Assembly: GCF_002218085.1 (NCBI RefSeq)
Contig: NZ_BDUC01000003.1
Location: forward strand, 531,666-595,665
DNA length: 64,000 bases
Reading direction: 5' to 3'
Source: Tolypothrix sp. NIES-4075
GTDB taxonomy: Bacteria; Cyanobacteriota; Cyanobacteriia; Cyanobacteriales; Nostocaceae
Positions 34,724-42,376 of this stretch are shown here, piece after piece. Below the pieces are notes generated by a model. That model worked only from the letters and a program-made list of their open reading frames with translations. It was not told where the DNA came from and made no database searches. The position numbers were made by a program, and so were the translations under genes. Numbering within the stretch: position 1 is the first letter of the stretch; each line of letters starts with the position of its first letter.

Positions 34724-36160
34724 TTAATTAATATCAAATGATTTAATCATTTCATTTGCTGCTTGAATAAACTTATCATAATCATCTATATTTGCCGTAT
34801 AAGTTAATAAGTAAGCTTTATCACCTTTCAAAGTCCATATTTGCAGAGTTTTTAGGCTTTTCTCACCATCTTTCCCACTGAAAATTATTTTTATGGCTGG
34901 TTTGTGCGATAAAGTAGTTGCACTTTGCTCAAGAATTTTAGCTTCTGGTAAATGCTTATTTATATCTTCACTAAAGAACTTAGTCGATTCCTCTAATGTT
35001 CCAGCAAAATCTGCCACACTGATGGTCAACTTTTCGGTAAACGTATATGTTTGACTTTGTTTAGGTGGCAAGAATGTCACGACTTCGCTAGTAACAGGAT
35101 TTTCTGTATCTTGTCTAGACCAAGTTTCAGGATATTTTATTTTCATCCCAAAACTATAATTTTCATAAGTTAAGAAATTTTCTTTTGTATATATAACTTT
35201 GTTAAATAAAAGTATGACTAAAGCAATGACTATCATAGTTGCTAGTCCAATTAAAAATTTCCAAGGTATTTTAGTGACTAATATCTGCCCTTTTGACCCA
35301 ATATTTATATGGGAACTAGAAGATGATAGCTGTTGTATTGCCTGCAATGCTAACTCTGCTGTCGAGTAACGCTGACGAAAGTCATAACGCACCATCTTAT
35401 CTAAAATTTCTGCTAGGTTATGGCTGACTTTTGTCTGGTTGCGCCAAATAATTTCTCCTGTATCGGGATCGGTTGGTAGTCTACTACCGATTTGATAATT
35501 GGGATATTTGCCTGTTAATGCTTGAATACCAATGATTCCCACTGCATAAACATCGCTGCTAAATTGTGGGTTGTAATTCGCTTGTTCACTCGGCATATAG
35601 CCAGGAGTGCCAATAGCAACGGTGAAATTCGTTTGCCCTTGATGATTAACTTCCAAACTTCTAACTTGTTTGACTGCCCCAAAATCAATCAGCACGATTT
35701 TTCCATCTGATTGTCGTCGTCGAATATTGGCAGGTTTGATATCTCGGTGAATGACTTTATGCTGATGGACAAACTGTAATACTTCTAAAATTTCCTTTAA
35801 AAGTTTTGTTACCTCTGCTTCATCAAATTGTTTGCCTCCTTGATGCAGTTCTTCACCGAGGTCATGACCTTCAATATATTCTTGAACTAAGTAAAACTCT
35901 TCATTTTCTTGAAAGTAAGCCAAAAGTTGGGGGATTTGGTCATGCTTTCCTAACTTTTCTTGTATTTCTGCTTCTTGAACAAACAAACGTTTCGCTTCCC
36001 GCAAAGTTTGTGGATCAGTAGCCAGTGGTTTAAGCTGCTTAACAACGCACTTAGGATTACCGGGTCGTTGTGTGTCTTCGGCGATGAAAGTAGCACCAAA
36101 ACCTCCTCTTTGCAGATTAGTTATAATCTGGTAACGTCCACCTAGTTTTTCTCCTTTCAT
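34724..36160 (-). CDS. Ser/Thr kinase with extracytoplasmic PsbP-like domain
   Basis: 478 residues. Kinase domain at about 1-275 with YQIITNLQRGGFGATFIAED, CVVKQLKP, VIHRDIKPANIRRR, LIDFGAVKQV and TPGYMPSEQ; all catalytic residues are kept. One membrane segment at about 300-320 (FLIGLATMIVIALVILLFN) is followed by an outside domain starting YENYSFGMKIKYPETW, which resembles the PsbP_2-type domain often fused to cyanobacterial kinases and probably senses a signal in the periplasm. It is convergent with the protease group. Confidence 0.9.
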   Translation of the reverse strand: MKGEKLGGRYQIITNLQRGGFGATFIAEDTQRPGNPKCVVKQLKPLATDPQTLREAKRLFVQEAEIQEKLGKHDQIPQLLAYFQENEEFYLVQEYIEGHDLGEELHQGGKQFDEAEVTKLLKEILEVLQFVHQHKVIHRDIKPANIRRRQSDGKIVLIDFGAVKQVRSLEVNHQGQTNFTVAIGTPGYMPSEQANYNPQFSSDVYAVGIIGIQALTGKYPNYQIGSRLPTDPDTGEIIWRNQTKVSHNLAEILDKMVRYDFRQRYSTAELALQAIQQLSSSSSHINIGSKGQILVTKIPWKFLIGLATMIVIALVILLFNKVIYTKENFLTYENYSFGMKIKYPETWSRQDTENPVTSEVVTFLPPKQSQTYTFTEKLTISVADFAGTLEESTKFFSEDINKHLPEAKILEQSATTLSHKPAIKIIFSGKDGEKSLKTLQIWTLKGDKAYLLTYTANIDDYDKFIQAANEMIKSFDIN

Positions 36161-36305
36161 TTAATTTACTTTGCTTCCTTAACTTACTTTCGTATTGATA
36201 AGATTATGGCATGTTTGGCACAAAAAGAAGGATTGAAATTCCGTAAAAACTTTAATAATACTATATTGAAGGAATGAAAGGTTATATTTAACGGCAAATC
36301 GCAAA

Positions 36306-36416
36306 TCAAACATCAAAAAAATGATTTATTTTCCCTTCTTCCTTCTTTTTGGCAAGCGCTTTATCAGCCTCAGCATAGAACTGTTGAGCATCAGAATACA
36401 AGATGACTTCATACAT
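36306..36416 (-). pseudogene. truncated RelE/ParE-type toxin remnant
   Basis: ATG at 36416 opens 36 codons starting MYEVILYSDAQQFYAEADKA and continuing LAKKKEEGK before a stop. The start closely resembles cyanobacterial RelE-family toxins (MYEV-x-A-x-F-x-x-A-x-KALAKK), which normally run to about 85-90 residues. The catalytic C-terminal half is missing. It overlaps the antitoxin-like gene by 8 bp, the normal arrangement of a toxin-antitoxin operon. Confidence 0.55.
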
Positions 36417-36696
36417 CAGAGCGAATCGCTTTCCAATTCACTAAGTTAGCCTCGGAAGTTGTTTCTCGATTCTTCTTGATTTTTTCCAGAAGACCAGGAA
36501 TTTTCTCAAATTCTTGAGTTGCTTCCTCACTCTCTTTATCTGCAAGGTAAGCTACAAAGTCAGCGACAACTTGCAAGCGTTCTAAGGATAATTGTTTTAG
36601 GTGTTGATTGATTTTATCTTGGATTTCCATCGCTTGAGCAACGATCGCTTGTGTGTTTTCCGCACTTTCTTTAATCGTGTTAATTGTGTTTTCCAT
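36409..36696 (-). CDS. antitoxin-like protein (orphaned)
   Basis: 95 residues from ATG at 36696 (MENTINTIKESAENTQAIVA). The central block LSLERLQVVADFVAYLADKE is typical of cyanobacterial type II antitoxins of the DUF2281-like group, followed by a charged, flexible tail that would bind the toxin. An upstream in-frame TTG is less likely. The partner toxin gene just downstream is truncated, so this antitoxin is probably left without a target. Confidence 0.65.
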   Translation of the reverse strand: MENTINTIKESAENTQAIVAQAMEIQDKINQHLKQLSLERLQVVADFVAYLADKESEEATQEFEKIPGLLEKIKKNRETTSEANLVNWKAIRSDV

Positions 36697-36882
36697 TGTA
36701 TAAACCAACTCTTATAAAGCTGAAATATTTAGCTTGAATGTAGCGCTTGCACATTAAAGTTTGAGGAGTGCGATCGCGACTACAGCCAAAACAAGCGATG
36801 CCCACGGCGGACGGAGCCAACGCCTTGATATATAAGATTAAAATAGAAAGTATTTACCATCTCGCCGAATTTAGGTAAGTTT

Positions 36883-37470
36883 ATGGAAGCACTGCAAATT
36901 GCCTTACCTTCTACACTAAAATTGAATATTGATTTGACTGATGAGCAATATTTCCAACTGTGTCAAAACAACCGCGATTATCGATTTGAACACACAGCCA
37001 AAGGGGAATTATTAATTATGCCACCTACAGGTAGTGATACTGGCAGACGTAATGTTAAAATAACCACTCAATTAGATATTTGGAATTCTCAGAATAATTT
37101 AGGCGAAGTTTTTGACTCTTCAACTGGTTTCACCCTACCCAATGGTGCTAAACGTTCACCCGATGCTTCTTGGGTAAAAATTGAGCGGTGGAATGCTTTG
37201 ACACCCGAACAACAAGAAAGTTTTGCTCCGATTTGTCCTGACTTTGTAGTTGAGTTACGTTCTCGTACTGATTCTCTCAAAGAATTGCAGGATAAAATGC
37301 AAGAATATATTGACAATGGTGCCAGTTTAGGTTGGTTAATTGATCGAAAAAATAACCGAGTCGAAATTTATCGTCCACTGAAAGATGTAGAAATATTAGA
37401 AAATCCTGCTACTTTATCAGGGGAAGATGTTTTACCTGGATTTGTGTTGGATTTAACGGCAATATTATAA
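36883..37470 (+). CDS. Uma2-family endonuclease (copy 1)
   Basis: 195 residues of the Uma2 (formerly DUF820) family with a PD-(D/E)XK-like core: FQLCQNNRDYRFEHTAKGEL, LIMPPTGSDTGRRN, RSPDASWVKIERWNAL, CPDFVVELRSRTDSLKELQD and GWLIDRKNNRVEIYRP. The family is greatly expanded in cyanobacteria and its role is unclear. It is the first of two tandem paralogues with related upstream sequence. Confidence 0.9.
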   Translation: MEALQIALPSTLKLNIDLTDEQYFQLCQNNRDYRFEHTAKGELLIMPPTGSDTGRRNVKITTQLDIWNSQNNLGEVFDSSTGFTLPNGAKRSPDASWVKIERWNALTPEQQESFAPICPDFVVELRSRTDSLKELQDKMQEYIDNGASLGWLIDRKNNRVEIYRPLKDVEILENPATLSGEDVLPGFVLDLTAIL

Positions 37471-37549
37471 GTAAATTTTCAAGCGTTCGGCTTGATATAT
37501 AAGATTAAAATAGAAATTATTTACTATTCTCAGATATTTAGGTAAGCCT

Positions 37550-38137
37550 ATGGACACCACTACAATTACCTTACCTTCTACACTAAAATTGAATATCGAT
37601 TTGACTGATGAGCAATATTTCCAACTGTGTCAAAACAACCGCGATTATCGATTTGAACTCACAGCCGAAGGAGAATTATTAATTATGCCACCTACAGGTA
37701 GTGAGACTGGCAGACGTAACTTTGATATCGTTGTTGAGTTAGGAATCTGGAATAAACAGACTAAATTAGGCAAAGGTTTTGACTCTTCAACTGGTTTCAC
37801 CCTACCCAATGGTGCTAAACGTTCCCCTGACGCTTCTTGGGTGAAAATTGAACGCTGGAATGCTTTAACCCCGGAACAACAAGAAAAATTTGCTCCGATT
37901 TGTCCTGACTTTGTAGTTGAGTTGCGATCTCGTACTGATTCGCTGAAAGAATTGCAAGAAAAAATGCAAGAATATATTGACAATGGTGCTTTATTAGGCT
38001 GGTTAATTGACCGCAAAAATAAGCGAGTAGAAATTTATCGTCCTCTTAAAGAAGTAGAAATTTTAGAAAATCCGGCTTCTTTATCAGGTGAAGATGTTTT
38101 ACCTGGATTTGTGTTGGATTTAACGTTGATATTATAA
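37550..38137 (+). CDS. Uma2-family endonuclease (copy 2)
   Basis: 195 residues, nearly identical to copy 1 over most of its length (same motifs FQLCQNNRDYRFE, LIMPPTGSETGRRN, RSPDASWVKIERW, CPDFVVELRS). Differences cluster around residues 60-80. The roughly 55 bp before both starts are also similar (GATATATAAGATTAAAATAG), so the duplication included the promoter. The gap between the copies is 79 nt. Confidence 0.9.
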   Translation: MDTTTITLPSTLKLNIDLTDEQYFQLCQNNRDYRFELTAEGELLIMPPTGSETGRRNFDIVVELGIWNKQTKLGKGFDSSTGFTLPNGAKRSPDASWVKIERWNALTPEQQEKFAPICPDFVVELRSRTDSLKELQEKMQEYIDNGALLGWLIDRKNKRVEIYRPLKEVEILENPASLSGEDVLPGFVLDLTLIL

Positions 38138-38181
38138 TCAAAGCGATCGCCTAAACAAAAAACGAGCGATCGCTTGAAATC

Positions 38182-38382
38182 CTACTTCTCATCATCCGGT
38201 GTCTGCGGACGTTCAACAGCAGCAGGATTTACCTCTGCTTCACCGATTCTAGTAGAATCGTCAGCATTGCTGATAACTCCCTGAGTTTCTTGCGGTCCTT
38301 CAGCAGCAGCATTTGTCAACCCGTTAGCGTTAACATTGGTTTTAGCAGAAGCACCTTTATGACTAGCATGACCACCTGGCAT
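38182..38382 (-). CDS. small hydrophilic hypothetical protein
   Basis: 66 residues starting MPGGHASHKGASAKTNVNAN, rich in Ala, Asn, Gly and Glu, without hydrophobic segments, and probably disordered. No family was recognised. It is convergent with the second Uma2 gene and lies upstream in orientation from nothing obvious. The coding call rests on the composition and the clean ATG-to-stop frame. Confidence 0.45.
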   Translation of the reverse strand: MPGGHASHKGASAKTNVNANGLTNAAAEGPQETQGVISNADDSTRIGEAEVNPAAVERPQTPDDEK

Positions 38383-38500
38383 AATTATTCCTCAACTTGC
38401 GTGATTTCATACACCTCAGCTTAGACTGAGTAAATTGAGGAAAACCCTATCTATAGGCTTAAATTGTACTCGTCCACAGTCACCTACCACATATAACCTT

Positions 38501-41500
38501 CTAGGGTGTGAAAACACTATCTCTAGACAGAATTAAATTTAGTACATTTAACTCATTAGAACTTAAAAGATACTTGTCTGTAAAAACTTTTTGCCTCAGT
38601 TCTTCTAAACTGTAACTTCTAAAAACAACAAAAGGAAAATCTTGATAATTGTTACCAATAGGCAAAATATTACCAACAGGATACAGCAAGCGGATATATG
38701 CAGCTAAAATATCTCGGAAGCGTTCATCTTCAGGTTCATTAGGTTCATTCGCAAAATATTCACTCATAGCCTCGCCGCTAATAAATGCGTATAATGGCAA
38801 TGCATAATACTGGTCAAAACGCTGGCTAAACTGTTCCAGTCTCTGTGTTTTGTCAACTCCATCCCTGAGCTTTTTGACTAACTCTATAGCATCTTTAATA
38901 GCAGAGCGCAAACTCTCCGGGTAAGATTTGCGGTGGCTAATTTGCAGCATATTTTGCCACAATTCATCAGTAGAATTTGCGATATCCAGCAACCGCATTT
39001 GATAAGTTTCTTCTAAAGTGTTGTTAGCAATAGGTACTACCAGCAGACTACCACTAATGTATCCCGGTTCAATTTTGCCAAAATCAAGTAACTTATCTAG
39101 AGTATGACATATTTGATAAAAATCGCGGTTGAAAGACTCCCGCAGCGCTAGATAATTAGATTTAGTTGCATTCCTAACAGTAAATTCTGCCCGTCCTAAT
39201 AGCTGTTCTAAACTTGTATAAATCTTTTCTGCTAAAACATCACTTCTGTTTCTATGATGTTCTTTCTTCAGTTGGTTGATGAGATTTCCCATTTGAGCAG
39301 AAAATGTTTCCCCAGCAGCTAAAACAGACTTACCACCTATAGGTATAATGATAAAATTATCGCGTCCTATGCAACCAGAGCCAAAAATTCTGGTCATTAT
39401 AGAAGCTTTCAAAATTAATAAGATATTTAACAGACTCAGCACACTTTCTTGTAAAGATAATCGCTGGTCATTCTGATAATAAACTGAACGTTCAGCTAAA
39501 TAAAAAACTAGCTCTTTATCTTGATTGTCTATCTTATCATTTCCACGACCTCTATAAATTACCTGAATTACTTCCATGAGATTTTTCTCAATCTCAAACT
39601 TGGGAATTTCTACCAGAATGTGTTTAGCTTTGGGGAAAGATAAACCCCGACTTCCGGAAGAAGTCATAAAAACTACTTTTACCGTTTCTTGAAACTTTTG
39701 TATTTCTTTCTTTTCCTCTTCAGATATATTAGCGTGTATCTCAAGGTAATCGGTGAACTTATCAAATTCTCCCCGATGTTCTTTAATTTTTTCAATCAGT
39801 TCTGCTAATTTGCGCTGATTTTGGATGTAAACTATTATCTGGTCAACATCCGACTTATTCAAAAAACCTTCGATATCTTCTAAAATCTCGTTTTGCAAAC
39901 TTGCTTCTAAGTTAGATTTTTGTCTGAAACGCGCTTCATCACTAAACTTGCAAGACTCGATCAATACTTTATAGGTGATAGATAAACTTTTTGCAGGGTA
40001 GGAGTTAGCATTAATAACAGTTGCGGCTAAATCTTTAAATACTAATGGTTCAATTGAAAGAGGTTGAGCAGTTTCTGTAGCACGACGAAAATATATTTTG
40101 TCTGGTTCGGGTGATGTGTCAGAAAGATGTTGGATTATAACATTTTTATCAACGATAGAAGCATCGGCAACAATTACTTTAGTATTGAAACCGTGTTTGC
40201 TATCATTTAATTTATACGTAGATATAATCTGATGAATTCCATTTAAAAACTGAACTCCCCCATCATCCCCTGTTATTTCATCTATCATGATGAATAGATG
40301 CTTTATTCTCCCCGAAATCTCTTGCATCCTCTCAGGAAAGACTATATTTTCTCTTTCGTTGTAAGCATTTCTAAAGATTTTCTCGAAATGCTTCAAAGTG
40401 TCGCCAGTTTGTGTTATCTTTAAAGCTTGGATAGAAGCTGTAGCGATAATATTATTTGAAATTTCATCTTCTACAATCGTGGATATCGCCTCACAAATGC
40501 TATTTAAAACACCTTTACTTTTTTTACCAATATCTTGAATAACATCATCCGTCGCTTTATTGAACCTATCTGAACCTCGTCCAATTTGCTCAATCTCGCT
40601 ACTATCAAAAAAGTCTACGGACTGTTGCACAAACTTACCCTGACGCTGATTCCAGGTATATTCAACAGTATAGCGTCCGAAATTATCTGTAATGAGATTG
40701 GTGTGGCTATTAATAGCTAATAACCGTTCATCGCATAACTTCCCGGTTTCTTTATTTTTAAATTTCTCGATAATATCCAAGTTAACTTGTTTTCTCGGAC
40801 TGACATAAAAGAAGAGAAAACCTTCATCTATATGATTTTTGAGAAAATCAACGATCGCTGTAGTTTTACCAATACCAGGATTGCCAGTTAAAAATATATA
40901 AGTATCTTGAGAAACCAAAGCTTTCTTAATCAGTTCAGCATGAGCTTGTCGCAAGTTCATAACACCAGTTAGACTTAACTGAGACATCAACTTTGGGGTA
41001 ACGATAGCAACAGAGTTGAAAAACCCAGTAATTTTCTCTTGATGAGGAGGTAAAAAAGTAATCCTATCAGCAGGAACTTCTAAAAGAGCATCAACAAACA
41101 GTTTACCACGTTCAAAACTATGATATGCGCTGCGTTTAATGCGATTTAAAACTTGCTTGCGTGCTTCGGGAATTTCTTTCGCACTTGAGTCATGTTTGTA
41201 AATCTGATAACAGGTTTTCAAAACATCTAAATTTTCGTGGTTGATAGACATGGCACTTATTCCGCGATCGCTATATCCTAGAGAGTTGAATACCACCGAT
41301 GCTGCATCAGGTAAAATTCCAGTTTCCCGCATAAATTCATGAAAGCTATGAGCATAACCAGCAGCTTGAATTAATTTTGCACTTTCTTTATCTTTATATT
41401 TAAAAGCTGTAAAATAACTCTTTAAATCTTCCGAGAAATCTAACCCTAAAGATTCTGTATCGATGCGGAGATTAGAAAAAACACTTTTTGAGCGCAAATA

Positions 41501-42124
41501 GCTAATATCCCTCATTAATAAACGTCGGATAATTTCTATATAATCCAGGTTTTTAACATCGTCATTGGAATTAATAGAAAACACCGATAAGTCAACACAG
41601 ATAACCCGATATTGTCTCCGATGTCGCAGCAGTATTAAAGTGTCTGCATTCAGAAACTCACCTTTTTGTTTATAATCTTTAATATATTCAGAGATATTAT
41701 CTAAATTCTCAAATTGAGATAATACTTCTGCAAACCACTGACTATCATCCTTGATATCGTAGGTTCCAATGCTGTTATCACCGCTAAACCTACATTGGTA
41801 ATATAATATTTCTAAATGTTTTAGTTTGTGAGGTTCAAGCCAATTTGTAGATTTCAAGTATTCATGAAAGAAATTAAAACCACTCAAAAAGCCTTTTTGT
41901 AAAAAGAATGTACTCCAAGTTTCAGCCATTTCTCTTTCTAAAGTGCTGATAACTTTATCTACAACTCGCAACCGCATTTTGGGAAACTTTAGCTGCTGCA
42001 ATTCCTGACGATATAAGTTTGCAAATTTGTGCTTAATTTTGTTTTGCTCAATATAGGCAAGAATCCCAATATTAAAACCTACTTCAAACAAACGTCCTAA
42101 ATCTTCTGCTATTTTTGATTTCAT
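38501..42124 (-). CDS. large P-loop helicase-like protein of unknown function
   Basis: The start is set at the ATG at 42124 (MKSKIAEDLGRLFEVGFNIG), with AAGGAG 6 nt upstream; an earlier in-frame start lies in repeat DNA. There are about 1207 residues. The first 390 match no family I know. Walker A is TGNPGIGKTT (about 414-421), Walker B is FIMIDEIT (about 610), and SF1/SF2 motifs V and VI appear as TSSGSRGLSF (about 818) and QVIYRGRG (about 855). The C-terminal 330 residues are unknown. It pairs with the 1003-residue gene upstream; a role in defence is inferred. Confidence 0.75.
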   Translation of the reverse strand: MKSKIAEDLGRLFEVGFNIGILAYIEQNKIKHKFANLYRQELQQLKFPKMRLRVVDKVISTLEREMAETWSTFFLQKGFLSGFNFFHEYLKSTNWLEPHKLKHLEILYYQCRFSGDNSIGTYDIKDDSQWFAEVLSQFENLDNISEYIKDYKQKGEFLNADTLILLRHRRQYRVICVDLSVFSINSNDDVKNLDYIEIIRRLLMRDISYLRSKSVFSNLRIDTESLGLDFSEDLKSYFTAFKYKDKESAKLIQAAGYAHSFHEFMRETGILPDAASVVFNSLGYSDRGISAMSINHENLDVLKTCYQIYKHDSSAKEIPEARKQVLNRIKRSAYHSFERGKLFVDALLEVPADRITFLPPHQEKITGFFNSVAIVTPKLMSQLSLTGVMNLRQAHAELIKKALVSQDTYIFLTGNPGIGKTTAIVDFLKNHIDEGFLFFYVSPRKQVNLDIIEKFKNKETGKLCDERLLAINSHTNLITDNFGRYTVEYTWNQRQGKFVQQSVDFFDSSEIEQIGRGSDRFNKATDDVIQDIGKKSKGVLNSICEAISTIVEDEISNNIIATASIQALKITQTGDTLKHFEKIFRNAYNERENIVFPERMQEISGRIKHLFIMIDEITGDDGGVQFLNGIHQIISTYKLNDSKHGFNTKVIVADASIVDKNVIIQHLSDTSPEPDKIYFRRATETAQPLSIEPLVFKDLAATVINANSYPAKSLSITYKVLIESCKFSDEARFRQKSNLEASLQNEILEDIEGFLNKSDVDQIIVYIQNQRKLAELIEKIKEHRGEFDKFTDYLEIHANISEEEKKEIQKFQETVKVVFMTSSGSRGLSFPKAKHILVEIPKFEIEKNLMEVIQVIYRGRGNDKIDNQDKELVFYLAERSVYYQNDQRLSLQESVLSLLNILLILKASIMTRIFGSGCIGRDNFIIIPIGGKSVLAAGETFSAQMGNLINQLKKEHHRNRSDVLAEKIYTSLEQLLGRAEFTVRNATKSNYLALRESFNRDFYQICHTLDKLLDFGKIEPGYISGSLLVVPIANNTLEETYQMRLLDIANSTDELWQNMLQISHRKSYPESLRSAIKDAIELVKKLRDGVDKTQRLEQFSQRFDQYYALPLYAFISGEAMSEYFANEPNEPEDERFRDILAAYIRLLYPVGNILPIGNNYQDFPFVVFRSYSLEELRQKVFTDKYLLSSNELNVLNLILSRDSVFTP

Positions 42125-42376
42125 TATAATCTCCTTTTTTAAACGCAAAGTAACGCTGAGGGAAGCGCAGAGTAACGCAGAGAAAGACGAGAGAACTTTG
42201 CGAACCTTTGCGTTAACCTTTGCGTCCCTCTGCGTTTAATACTTTCTTGATTATAATCTCCTTTTTTAAACGCAAAGTAGCGCAGAGGAAAGCGCAGAGT
42301 AACGCAGAGAAAGACAAGAGAACTCTGCGAACCTTTGCGTTAACCTTTGCGCTCCTCTGCGTTTAATATTTTATTC
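42123..42376. repeat. 127-bp tandem duplication with internal inverted repeats
   Basis: Unit A (42123-42249) and unit B (42250-42376) are about 90% identical. Each begins ATTATAATCTCCTTTTTTAA and holds AACGCAAAG and CGCAGAG words that reappear inverted at its other end (CTTTGCGTT, CTCTGCGTTTAA), so each unit can fold into a long hairpin. The AAGGAG ribosome binding site of the helicase gene is in unit A, and the stop codon of the upstream gene is in unit B. Confidence 0.85.
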
